Shown here piece by piece: positions 10,224 through 21,741 of a DNA stretch of 64,000 nt. The stretch covers positions 1 through 64,000 of the forward strand of contig NW_005179288.1 of NCBI RefSeq assembly GCF_000350225.1, read 5' to 3'. Position 1 is the stretch's first letter. Each line of letters starts with the position of its first letter. The position numbers and the translations under genes were made by a program. The notes beneath the pieces were generated by a model. That model worked only from the letters and a program-made list of their open reading frames with translations, had not been told where the DNA came from and made no database searches. Origin of the DNA: Chondrus crispus (taxonomy: Eukaryota > Rhodophyta > Florideophyceae > Gigartinales > Gigartinaceae).

Positions 10224-10493
10224 CCGCCATGTAGAAATACGCTAACATTCCGTTCGTATTCCTCCGCTAGTTCCATGCCAGCTGCCGCTCCACAGAAGAG
10301 ATGAAGCGAGCATAGAGCATCTCTAACGATTCTGGAGCTCAACAGTGTCCCCCACGGTAGGTTATTCGGAGTAAGAAAGCCCGTTTTCTGCAGTTCATGC
10401 GCCCCACTCAGCTTCTCGCCCTCATCACTATCCCATGCTGAATGGCGTCATGCTTGTTCGCCGTGCTTCTGCTTGATTACGTTTCCTGGATCA

Positions 10494-12227
10494 TCAACGT
10501 GCAAGTGTACCTGCGTCAGCTTTTCTGCTCCTTCCACTGTACCATGGCCGAAGTAATTGCTTCATTTTCATAAACGTTATAGCGAACAGCGTGCTTCCCC
10601 GCGTCCCATCTGTACCCCTGCTCCAAATGTGATTCATCAAGTCAAACATTACGGATGCGTACCGCGGCATCGGATAGTCGTAGTGGGAACATACGATTCT
10701 ACTCTCTGCCTCTCGGCGTAGGCCAGAGGTGTGCAGCGCATCTCCCGCATCCTTCAAGAACTCAAAATTCAGGGCTGATATAATTTGGCTTTTGTTGGCA
10801 TGCCGCACGGAGTTGCTAGAAGATTTGTATGCATCTGCACGTGATGAAAGCAAGTGTCGGGCTGAATGCAACATCACCCATCTCTTTCGGGCATGCTCTG
10901 CACCTTGTAAATCGCCCCCTTCTAATGCTTTATGCTCTGCCAATGTCAGTGAGTTCATGAGTTTTGTAAGGGCATGTCGTCGATCTGACAGTGCTGTTTT
11001 TGGGTCCCGTGTCCTCTTCGCGGTTTGAGCTGTGCCATTTTTGTTTTCGGCCGCAATTGCGCATCCTGCAGTCGGTATTTTTCGCTGCTTGCTCCACTCT
11101 CCCCTCGGTCGCTTGTTATTTAGATAGAGAGCGATATCCTCGTCCGATAAGTCCCCGAAAACATCAGGAAACATGGCTGACGCGTGCAGCTCTGCACTCT
11201 TCTGCCCATGCTTATCAATATCTACAATCAGGTTTTGTGCAGCACTGCTTCGCAGCTTGCTCACAGATGCACCAAATACATTTTTAAGTCGTTCACAGGT
11301 GCGATGATCCCCTGAGAGGAAGCCCTTGCGGCGCATGAGATTCACCAGGCCACGAACTGAGGCACTTTGCACAGAAAATCTGTCGTAGCCTTGAGGAGGA
11401 TTAACATCCGCATCTGCATCACCGTCCCCTCTGACAGGTCTATATGCTCTTGATGCGGCAGTGACCGTTCGAATAAGCATACGCGCGCGCGAAACCATGA
11501 GCAGCCAAGCACCAGCGTTTTCAAGATACGGTAGCATTGTCACGTTTAGCGACTTCAGCAGTCTCACTATGAGCATTTCTAATGATTCGTCTAGGTGGAC
11601 GTAAGTCCACCCCCTCTTATCATAGGGGCTGCCCATTCCTGACGTGAAGGAGGGTACTCGTGCCACCATTCCTCCTGGTTTGTCAGTGTATATATCTCGA
11701 AACACGGCACGGGGCATTGTTCCTCGAAAGAATCCGTAGAACATGTACAGTTGCTGGTAGTTAAGACGACCTGAGGCGTGGAGAACATTGTTTAAACGAA
11801 GCCAGAAGCTGTCCACGACATCCGAATGTCCTGTCCTTGGTAGAACATGGAAACCGACAACAGGGAGAAAACATGTGAATAGCGCAGTGTCAACAAAGTG
11901 CTTTCCGTTGCATGACTTTGTAAAGAATGTTGCCACTTTTTCCCGAAGAAGCCTTCCAATGGCAGTGGTGGATGACGTCACGATGGTTGTCGTGAAACTC
12001 TCTAGTTTTCCAGGAATAGCTCGCCCTCCTGTTTCAAGCTCATCCCCATTCTTTTTCATGCTTTCAATTTTATCTTTGAGCTCCGGGGACTCAGTAAGGA
12101 CAATGTCAGTCGTGTGAATAATCAGGGCGGCGCAGATCGAAAATACAACGGCGCGGTTGTTGCGTGCATGACTGTGATGCAGTATGTTCTCGATCTGAGA
12201 TTTCGAAAGCCCGCAGCAGCCCGCCAT
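10494..12227 (-). pseudogene. Academ-like transposase, C-terminal part
   Basis: 577 residues continuing the protein encoded at 12233-13525. The join is a one-base shift in a GGGG run about 12236-12240: the upstream frame stops just after LLDWG, while this frame reads LEEMAGCC over the same bases. Conserved-looking blocks are VVDSFWLRLNNVL, LYMFYGFFRGT and WTYVHLDESLEMLI; the last may hold the catalytic Glu. The C-terminal third is basic (KRTRDPKTALSDRRH). It resembles the C-terminal half of large transposases with Academ or DUF6589-like folds. The catalytic assignment is inferred. Confidence 0.55.
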
Positions 12228-12232
12228 CTCCT

Positions 12233-13525
12233 CTAACCCCAGTCCAGTAGTATCTCCTTACAAAGGGGGTACAAGCTCTGCTTTTCAATGTGGAAAAATC
12301 CTGGGAACGGGATAAGCCACTCGTGTATTCGCAAGTTATCCTCGTTCATATCTTCATTTTCCCTCCTTGCTTCGTGGTATGAATTCCTCCATATTTTTAC
12401 AATCATTCGGTATGTGGGCTGGTCCGCACTGACAATGATGTGTCGTGGGTAACCAGGCTTGCCTGGTGAGAGGAGCTGTGCTAGAAGCGCAATCTTGTCG
12501 TGTATTGTCAAGATGTCTGCGGCACTCATTCTGCAAACGTCAACGAAAAGAACCTCCTGATCAAAATTTGTAGGATCATCTGCCTCAAGGCCGCCATGCT
12601 GTTTGAAGCAGGACAGTAGAAGGGAACGGAAGCTCGTACCCTGATGTTTGTAAAGAATGTCGCTTTCGCCCCTCCGCATTGTACGCGCGTTCGCAGAGAC
12701 ATCTAATAGTTCTTCCCTCTTCTGAAATACAATCCCGAAAGCAATGTCAAAAAACTCGTTCAAAATGCAGCGATCGTCCTGGGAATTGAAAGATGCTGCG
12801 AATTGTTCTCTGTTGCGGAATGCATCTCCCGGAGCTAACCAGTTACTGTCTTCGCGCAAGGCCAAAATTGTAGTTCCATTTTGCTCCGCAGCAGCAGCCT
12901 GAACTCTTCGACGCCTCCGGCTTCTAAGGACGCTTTGCGTTGCAGTACCGCTTATCATAGGCAGAACCTTTCCAAATGCCTTGACACTGTGAAAAGGTAG
13001 TATATCAAAGTTGTCAATCTGCACAGTGACAATTTTATCATCAAGTTTGACCGTTTCAAACGCTCCTCTCTCGGCACCCTCCCTCTCCCTTATAAGCTGC
13101 TTGCGAAATGAATCGCCTCTTTCAAACGAAGTAACAACTCCAAGCGCGTGCAAGACACTACGCCAAGATGCAGTACATTCTAGAATAGCTGCGGTGGACA
13201 ATGTCGACGTCAAAGGTCCAACACAAACACGAGAACGCGAGTACACCATTTGTTCCAATAATTTAAGAACGCGAAGGCATAGCAAGTAATCTGCTCTTGA
13301 AATGGCAAGGTTGCCATCGCAGGTACGCAAAGAAGTACTGAAATAGTTGTCCAATTCTGCAACTGGGAAATGTTCTCGGTCATTGCACACGGGAAATATT
13401 TTGTGAAGGGGTATTTCGCTTGCTGTGCAAGCAACCTTCCACGATGCAATTTGCTTGTTAGATGCCATATCCATGATGACTGAAGCCCACAGTTTCTCAG
13501 GAACAGCACATATCTCCTCAGACAA
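12233..13525 (-). pseudogene. Academ-like transposase, central part
   Basis: 430 residues. Recognisable blocks are VQIDNFDILP (D171) with TATQSV shortly after, IIVSADQPTYR (D368) and IPFPGFFHIEK (408-413). The order 'DNFD ... DQ ... PG-FH' is the pattern seen in Academ/DUF6589-type transposase cores, with the first two likely carrying catalytic Asp residues. The frame stops at LLDWG and continues one base away as the 12227-10494 frame, so this is one gene broken by a single-base indel. Family knowledge supports a role in transposition; activity of this copy is unlikely unless the break is an assembly error. Confidence 0.55.
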
Positions 13526-13584
13526 AAACCATGAACCTCTTCGCTATTCATCTCCTCGCGTTAGATAGCGCTGAGATAATTTGG

Positions 13585-14715
13585 TCAGCATTCGTCTTCG
13601 CTCCTTCGGACGCAGCAAACCTCATCCATCGTAGATAGATGCATAAACGAATTAAACGTCTTTGAAATCGCCTGTGCCGTAGCATAACAGCGAAACTTCC
13701 TGGATAAAGAATAACAGTAAATTCTCCGAGCAGATAACACGGGTGCAATACGATATTCCACAGTCTTGCCACAAATATCCTTCGAGCCTTCAATGCTTTT
13801 AGAGTGTAACAACGTTCGCAGTTTTTGTACTTCACTGATGGGTAGGAAACAGGCATTTGGTACATCTGGGAGCGGAGCAACAATTTTTTCCTTTAGTTTC
13901 AGTGCTTCTATTTTCACTTCGTCATTACCACGCATATATACGGAGTCCACGTCGGTCTCAGCATTTTTGTCGAGCGCAAAAAGAATGCAGTCGACCAAAC
14001 AACGGTCCGTAGCGCACTTCAATATAGCAGTATCGACAAGCGGCTTCGTCCCGTTTGAACCTTTCGTCAAAATGTAACGACAGGTACCACATGCCTGTTT
14101 TCCAATCACTTCCCTTGGAGTCAAAGCAACACTACAGTGACTCATGACCGCGTCTTCAGAATCGCTGTATGATTCTACATCTTCCAAAGATTGGAGTCGA
14201 GGCGTGGGAAGGGGCCGTAGAACAAAACTTGTCTGTAAGCACCCATTGTTCCTGAAAATACAGAAACCTTGCTTCTTCCCTCGTTTTCTTGGCTCTATCT
14301 CAGACGCGAAATCTTTTGAATGCCGTGTTTGGTTGTGATGTAAGTAACAAAAATGTGCTTCTGGAAGTCTACATATCAGAAACAGTCCGTCAGAAAAGGT
14401 CATTCCAGAACGCCTGCTTAGATCGACACAAAAATGTTCTTGCGATTCATGTGTGTACAGAAGTAATTGCATGAGGGGAAGATTTCGTTTTGATAGCTTT
14501 AGGTGAGGCGCAGACGCTTGAGTATGCATGGATTCGAGGCATTGACAAATGTAGCACTCTAATGTTTTTCGTATTTGACTTGGAGACGTTCTCCGCTTCC
14601 AAGATTGTAGAGCAGACCGCGATTTCGCCCCATACTTTCTAGGATCACATATGACCATCCAACCGTGACTTGAAGATCGACAATCGGAACACAACAGAAT
14701 GCTCTTCCCGGACAA
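13585..14715 (-). pseudogene. Academ-like transposase, N-terminal zinc-rich part
   Basis: 376 residues with cysteine/histidine clusters: LLCSDCRSSSHGW near the start, LECYICQCLE at about 52, and CGTCRYIL, KCATDRC near 225-250. These suggest N-terminal zinc-binding modules. An acidic serine stretch (SLEDVESYSDSED) lies between. The frame ends at 13585, and an overlapping frame (13883-13548) reads on toward the next block, so one or two more frameshifts separate it from the central part. Together the three parts would give a protein of about 1,380 residues, fitting large Academ-type transposases. Confidence 0.45.
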
Positions 14716-16708
14716 TTCAAGAAAGGGGTTTTGGTGTGGCGATGTATCTACATTCGCTCGCTTCTGGAGCTATTTCTCGGTTTGAATAGCAGTCTCGGTA
14801 GGTCTTTTCTTCCAATTCTGCCCACAAGCGTGGCAAGAATGATTTTCAGATACCGGAAAAGGGTCGGCTGTAACAGGCTTTAATTGGCAATCCATTGCCG
14901 AAGGTCGCTCTGATCGATTTCAGGTCTTAAATTTGGGGCATAGTTTTGTAACACGGTAAAGGGAGGAGAGAAGAATGCGGGCGGGTAGACGCAGACTGAG
15001 GATGAGAGAGAGGGTCTGACAAAGTTACAGCGGTACATGGGACTGAAAAAGATGGAGAATGAGACAGCGACGGGGGTTTTTGTTGCGTAAATTTTGTGAT
15101 ATGTGGGATCATACCGAACTCTGAAAACTACAAATTCCGAATTTTTCAAAGCGGACGGACTGACTTTCCATGGACATCCATCACGCCGTTCAGGCCGCAG
15201 TCTCTCATGACCCATCATAAGTTGTACACGTGCGCAACAGCAATGCAAAGCCTCTCCCGATGCTTGATCGCATGTTGAATCTTGTGCTGAATGTAATAAG
15301 GGCTTTCCTGAAATCCTAAAATCTCAAATTGTGTTGACCAAATCGGGATTTTATGACACATAAACGGCGTTGTGCACACACAAAGCGCCGTTTTCTCGGA
15401 CGGGCGGCCCCATTAAAAGGCAAAGAAGGAATATGGGGAATGTCTGTGTCTCCCTCCTCGGGTCGACATTCTACGCGGTTCTAACTTTAGAAAAAAAGTA
15501 AAACGAGTGAGCCTATCAAAGAAAAATAGAAACCGTGGCCATCAAATTTGAAAAAAATACATTCGCACATTTTTGTTACAGGTACTAGTGTAGCCTCGCT
15601 GTGCTCAAAGCCATTCAGCATGGGAGTGCGAAGATCGGAGGAGTGCGAAGATCGGAGGGGTGCGAATAATGCTCATGTTAGTCAGTTTCGGTTGGAGGAG
15701 TGATCACACCTCTTCAACTGCGTTTCTACCAATCGGATTTCTCTCATGACAGTATCATCGTGGTTTGGATTCAGTTCTTGAGTTTGAATGACCCGCATGC
15801 TGCAGATGCACGGTTTCGGTCTGCACTTTTCAGCATTCGAATTATTGTATACCAGCCTTGCTGCGCCTTCCTTCCTGAGCGTTGGACAAATCCAGAAGAA
15901 TGCAAGACAGCAACACAGTAATCCCTATGATAGCCTGTGCGTAGCTCGCGCAACAACGCCGATTCCACGAGCCACAGATTGGAATCGCTGGCGCATCCAA
16001 CACATCGGTTTTGCTTTGCATGCTAAACTGATTGATACACTAGCGCAGTGAGAAACTTCCTACTGCAACACAGTGGAGTCTAGACAACAAGCGAGTTGCC
16101 TCATGTGACGCCGGCTTCCGTCTTGCAAAAAATGGTTACATCAAATTTTCATTCTGAAAGTCAATTTGGACACCATTTCTTTCACGTATTTGCCCTCGGC
16201 AATAACATCTTCATTAACATTGGGATAGGAGTTTTGAACGCACTGAAGGACTGAGATTGTAGTGGATTTCTGTTACCCTGTTGCCTTTTTAAACAAGCGT
16301 TCTGGTTTCTATAATACTGTATCAATAAACGTTCGAGGTTGCCCAAAAAAGACTCTTTGCCGGGCATTTCTGTAAACAATCGGAAAGGACATGCAGTTCT
16401 CACTAAACACTACCCTTCCGCAACGCAAAAGTCAGGTTCGGTGGCAAGGATGTCGTTCTCCTTCTTATCGAGAAATCACGTGGGGAGAACAAAAGTTGAA
16501 AAGGTTGCGATAAACGGATATTGCACCCTTGGTCTCTAGCGCAGTTGAGGATCATCTAGAGTAACGAAGACTACATATCTGGGAAAATCAAGTCTAGAAT
16601 ACTGTACAAGCCTCTAGAGGGCGAACAGTGTAGAATTGCTTGGACTATGCAGCTGGTTCTAGAACAAGGTTAGGAAAGACGTGAGCTGTTCCCTCACCAG
16701 AAAGAGAA
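14716..16708. other. Gene-poor spacer with small repeats
   Basis: No convincing gene. It contains an inverted repeat at 15362-15393 (AAACGGCG ... CGCCGTTT with a nested TTGTG/CACAA stem) and a 17-bp tandem repeat, about 2.6 copies, at 15623-15666 (GGAGTGCGAAGATCGGA). The right part probably holds the 5' LTR of copia B, which ends by 16808, but I could not define its start. Confidence 0.5.
15623..15666. repeat. 17-bp tandem repeat
   Basis: Units start at 15623, 15640 and 15657 with the sequence GGAGTGCGAAGATCGGA; the third is partial and has one change. Confidence 0.85.
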
Positions 16709-16819
16709 CATAAAAGGCGCTCATCGAGCTGCGCTTCGGTCTTAACTCTGAAACTCAAGCGCAAAACACACAACCAAAAATGAGACAAATCCCATACACT
16801 TATTATTTGGTTATGGGCC
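16709..16819 (+). promoter_or_regulatory. Copia B LTR promoter region and primer-binding site
   Basis: A TATA-like ATAAAAG at 16710-16716 is followed about 90 bp later by GGTTATGGGCC (16809-16819). Together with the CAG that resumes at 21747, this reads GGTTATGGGCCCAG. That is complementary to the anticodon arm of initiator tRNA-Met (loop CAU), the priming mode known for Drosophila copia. Element A inserted inside this site. The LTR upstream is degraded and lacks a clear CA end. Confidence 0.6.
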
Positions 16820-16961
16820 TGTCATGATTCCCATATACACCTGTGACACGCACACACGCACGCCAGGTGTCCACCCCAGAGAATGCGCCTCCGCCGCCGT
16901 CCCTCTTAGTGCACCGACCTATAGCCTCAGTAAACATCAGACCATCGTTCCTTGCACCACA
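16820..16961 (+). repeat. Copia A 5' LTR, 142 bp
   Basis: Begins TGTCATGATTCCC and ends CTTGCACCACA. It lacks the 64 bp that precede the matching part in the 3' LTR, yet abuts the target duplication GGGCC directly. Confidence 0.92.
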
Positions 16962-16965
16962 GGTT

Positions 16966-19900
16966 ATGGTCCTGAATCGCAAACCCACCCTGCAACACGA
17001 TCACAGACCGCCCCTTCGCAGATCACAGCGCCACTCACCCGGCCTCACACCCCCTGCACCACGCGGCAACACCCCCGCCAGCCTGCAGTATACCCCTCCC
17101 TCGACTGACTCTGCCTCCCCATCTCTCCCCCTCATCGAGCGTCACACCGCAGATCGTCCCAACCCAGTCCTGCCAGTCCCGCCTCCGTCACAACACGTCG
17201 AGCGCCGCCTCGCAGCACTAACCACCCCCCCACACTTTCCCATCCCCGCACCGCACCACCCCCGCGAGTCCCACCACGCAACCCTCTCTTACACCACCGC
17301 CGTCCCCCCACCCATCTCATGGATCCACACGAGGAAAACGTCACGCCCAATCGGCGCCCCTCCCCCTTCTACGGACACCTACTCGCCCTCTTCCCAGAAG
17401 GAACCAACTTCCCCATATGGAGACAAGCACTTCGAGACATCGCCGTTATCAATGACGCGCAACATGCGCTTGATCCCTCGCACACATCTCCCCGACAGGA
17501 CCCGTACAACAGGCCAAGCACACAAAGGACTGCGCCTCAATGCGTATGTTGATTACGAACAGTCTCTCACAGGACCTAGCGGAAACAACCGACCTAACCG
17601 TCGACGCTTCACCAGCGGAGCTACTGTCAACAATCGAAACCCACTTTACGGACAGCTCCCTTACAACTCATCTATTCCTAAGGCAGGAAGCCAACCGCCT
17701 TCGCCTTACCACTGACACCACAGTCGACGAGTACATCAAAAAACGCAGAACGCTACATATGCTTATGCGTCTTGCACAATACCCAAACATATCTGCCGAC
17801 GAAACAGTACCCGTTGATGCCATTATCAAAGGCCTAGAACACCATCACGCCTTCAAACATTTACCCGACACATGGGCTGAGACCGCGACCGTCCCGACCT
17901 CAATCCGGGCGATCCAACAACGCCTCAACGCCGTACAAGCCCGAACAACTGCCCGGCAAGACAACAAACCACCAACCCCCCAAGGCCTTAGTACCCCCGA
18001 TCCCCGCCCGACCAAGCGTGAACCCCAAACCCGCCCACGACGGCGGAACAAGAGACGCCCTTACCCCCGGGGACAGTGGTACAACACGCAATACACACCC
18101 CAAATGCCACCCCCAGCTCCGTACCAAATACAGACACCCTAACACTGGCAAACACCCCGCCCTGGCAAATGCAGCCCGCCCCTGTCGCAGCACCAACGAG
18201 ACGTCCCCCAGCACGCCGCACAACCAAAGCCCAACATGCGGCGGAGGACAGCACCAATGCCCTCTCAAATGAGCTACAAGCTTTTCACTCCGAAATACAG
18301 ACAGATTCCGACGGTATGAAATATATCCTTGATTCCGGAGCCAGCCCGACACACGTGACAAATGCCGCCCCCAGAATGCGCCCCCTCACCAGACGCATCA
18401 TAACTAACACCGCGACATCATCCACCTCGTCCACAACTCACTCGGGTCCCCTACAGATCCCGACGAACAAGAATAAGACCCTCACCTTACCTGCCATTGC
18501 AAATCCCGCCATACGCCAAAACCTGTTATCCGTCCATGACATTGCAAGACAGTACGGAGCTGTCATCTTCAAACCCTATGACGCCGCCATCCTAGCAACC
18601 AACACGAAGCGCCCACAGATTATTGCCACAGCCTCAGTTAAGAAAGGACTGTACGTCCTCCGCCCACCACACCACCCCCTTAACCATGCACATGCTGCAC
18701 GTACAGCCCGACGGACAAACACCCCACACAAAAACGCCACGGCCTCCCGTCCTCGAGCTCCCCCTCAACCACAATTCCCACCCCTCCCCGCCCTGCATCA
18801 GCACCACCCCCACTGCCGGCCCCCACAAGGCGACCCACCCCCATGCACACCATGCACAACCCCGCCCTGCTGCCGCCCACCCCCGTGGCGCTGTCCTGGA
18901 TCATTCCTTCCACCACTGGCACATGATCCTAAACCACGTCCGCCCTGCCACAATACAAACCATGGCACTGAAGGGCCTCCTGCCAAAAAAACCACCCTCC
19001 CTGGCGAGATATGTACCCAAGATCACGTGCCCAGCTGCGCAGACGCAAAACAAAGGCTCCGCCCACACAAACCCACGGTCCATACATACCCCGCTGGCTT
19101 CTCCCTCACCAGCGATATATGCGGACCCATTGCGCCCACGTCCCGCCAAGGAAACAAGTATGTTCTAACAGTTCTCGACACAACCACACGGTATCTTATC
19201 ACCGACGTTATGCCGTCACGAGCACAAACCCCGCAACGCCTTGACTATATCCTAACCACTATCAAGGAGAACACAGGGCATTCACCACGAGTCCTCCGCA
19301 CCGATAAGGCACTAGAATATATGTCAGCAACTGCCATACAGACATACCACAACCAGCGCACACGGCATTCCACCACCATCCCCTATACCCCTCAAGAGAA
19401 CAGCCTTGTCGAAAGGATAAACAGCACGATTCTCAACGCGGCACGGGCTGCCCTCCACCACAGTGGCCTCGGCCACCACCACTGGGAAGACGCGATCAGA
19501 GATGCAACATTTAAATATAATCACACAATGCACCACGGCACCAAAGATGTCCCCACCACTGAATGGCACAACGCAGCCCCCGCCATCCCCTAATTCCACA
19601 CATTCGGCCAGCTGGGCACCACACCCGACCCGCAACAACGTGCAAAAATCCCGAAGCTACAATCAAGATCACGTACAGTACGGTACCTGCACCCCCATGA
19701 CGACACACACCTCACCGTCATAGACGCCGCCATCTCAAAAATCCACCGTATACGAACAGTGGACTTCCACCACTACCATGCCTGGCGAGATCCAAACGCA
19801 CCACTGTAGCTGCGTTCAAGGCCTTTACCCCGCATAAGACGCCAATGGACATCTCTATATCGACACCTGCCCCCCTCAACCAAGGACAGGCCAAGAAATA

Positions 19901-21543
19901 TCCTGACGCACAACTCTGGGCAGAGGCCCATGACAAAGAACTAGACGCACTAGACAAAAAAGGTAATCAAATGGACCCCCAACAAGCACCTCCCGCCCAA
20001 AACACGCCTTATCCCCCTCACCATGGGATATCGCTATAAGCGCGACAAAAACGGTGACATTGTCAAACGCAAAGCACGATGTGCTGCACGCGGGGACACC
20101 ATGCTCCCCCACCTCCATTACGGCCCGAACCGCACAACAACCTGTATGGCCGATAAGTCCTCAGTGCGCCTCTTATTTGCCATGGCTGCAGCACACAAGC
20201 TACACATGGAGCATATAGACATCGAAGCTGCCTGCCTCCACGAAAAATTCGACTACAGTGGACAAAAGCCAGTGTATGTACGTCAACACCCCCGTTTTGA
20301 CGGGACATACAAACATCCCTGCAAAGGAGGCAAGCTCCTCCAAAACCTTTACGGCACGCCACAAGCACGCTACACGTACCTCACTGCCGTCTTCGCCCTC
20401 CTCCACCGTCACGGATTTCGTCATTCAGAAGCTGACACATGTCTGTTCCACAAAATATCCCGCAACGCGGCAACCTTCGTGGCCATAAGCATGGATGACT
20501 TCACGGTTGCAGCCACCTCTACCACGCTCCTCGACGACTTCGCAAAAATACTCACAACGGCGTACACCATAAAACGCCTAGGAGAACCCAAGACGCTGCT
20601 CGGATGGACTGTCCACAAATCTCGTGACGGCACTCGCCACATCTGCCAGCCCACCGCGATAGCGACTATCCTCCGCAAATGCGAGATGCACATCGCAAAC
20701 AGCAAGCCAACTCTGTACCAAGACGGAGTTCGACTGCACGGCCCCACCCCGGAGGACGAACCCCTGCACAAGCAGGCCAAAGAGTACCAACAAATAGTTG
20801 CTGATCTGCGCTACATCGCAGACTCGACCCGTCCTGACATCTATTTCGTTGTGAATCGTCTCTCAGTTGCTTCCAAGGCTCCTACAAAGCGCCATTGGAA
20901 TGCCCTGAAGCGCGTTTTGCGCTACCTTCGACACACGCCCAACCACGGGTTATTCCTTCCCGCCGCGCAGCACAAGCTGCACCCCAACACACCCGCCCCA
21001 AATCCCATTGCATCAGCATCGCTCCTCACCACGTACTCCGATGCCGACCATGCCGCAGACGTAACAGATCGCAAGTCGATCTCAGGCATCATCCACCTGT
21101 ACAACAGCACACCCATCTGCTGGGGCTCCCTCAAGCAGAACATAACCGCCCTCTCCACCTGCGAAGCGAAGTATATCGCAGCAATAGCGGCAGTACAACA
21201 AACCGCATGGCTTCGCAGGATTCTCGGCGACATGCGCATGCTCAGCCCCAGCCCCACCCCTTTTTTCATGGCCAACCAGTCCGCCCTCCGGGTCGCACAC
21301 AACACCGGCCGCACGAAAAGACGCAAGTACATCCACCTGCTTCATCATTACTTAGCGCACCACGCCAAGAATGGACACATCAAAATGTCCCATGTCCCCA
21401 GCGTGGACATACTCGCCGATATCCTGACCAAGCCGCTCAGGACCGACCCCTTCCGCAACCTCACGGCGAAAATCAAAGTCACACCCCCACCCCCGCCTAC
21501 ACATCTAGGCCGCGACCACACAGCGACGGGGGGAGTGTCATGA
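16966..21543 (+). pseudogene. Copia A gag-pol polyprotein, frameshifted
   Basis: The ORF opens at the ATG inside the primer-binding site (16966) with a Pro-rich leader like that of element C. It then breaks repeatedly. Gag blocks sit in three frames: FYGHLLALFPEGTNFPIWRQ at about 17360-17420, and DLTVDASPAELLSTIETHFT at 17605 onward. Protease ALDSGA-type motif: ILDSGASPTHV near 18330. Integrase zinc region LDHSFHHWHMILNHVRPAT lies in a shifted frame near 18895-18950. Integrase core residues are in TSDICGPI, LRTDKALEY and ENSLVERINS; a stop follows at about 19593. RT (20023 onward) has HIDIEAAC and SMDDFTV. RNase H shows SDADHAAD but STCEAKYIAA, where element C has Glu instead of Lys. The last codons GVS-stop read into the 3' LTR. 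Not functional. Confidence 0.9.
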
Positions 21544-21741
21544 TTCCCATATCGGGTTTCTGTCGCTGTATGGTCGCTTTGCCTCTCTGTCATGATTCCT
21601 GTCATGATTCCCATATACACCTGTCACACGCACACACGCACGCCAGGTGTCCACCCCAGAGACGGCGCCTCCGCCGCCGTCCCTCTTAGTGCACCGACCT
21701 CTAGCCTCAGTAAACATCAGACCATCGTTCCTTGCACCACA
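21536..21741 (+). repeat. Copia A 3' LTR, 206 bp
   Basis: Starts TGTCATGATTCCC at 21536. The terminal sequence TGTCATGATTCC recurs at 21588 and 21600. From 21600 it matches the 5' LTR. It ends CTTGCACCACA at 21741, followed by GGGCC. Confidence 0.9.

Larger units (their letters stand above)
7831..14715 (-). mobile_element. Academ-like DNA transposon (termini not found)
   Basis: A block of - strand genes (broken transposase 14715-10494, XPG-like nuclease 10223-8748) plus a convergent PCIF1-like gene (+) whose stop lies about 50 bp from the nuclease stop. Academ elements are known to pair a large transposase with an XPG-like nuclease, which is why I place it there. I could not find terminal inverted repeats or target duplications, so the limits given are those of the coding region. 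The PCIF1-like gene is assigned to the unit by position only. Confidence 0.5.
16820..21741 (+). mobile_element. Copia element A, full length, degenerate
   Basis: LTR to LTR with a 5-bp target duplication GGGCC (16815-16819 and 21742-21746). The 5' LTR is 142 bp and the corresponding 142 bp of the 3' LTR (21600-21741) differs at about four positions. The primer-binding site GGTTATGGTCC starts at 16962. A polypurine tract (GGGGGGAG) precedes the 3' LTR at 21536. The coding region is broken by frameshifts. It sits inside the primer-binding site of copia B. Confidence 0.93.
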
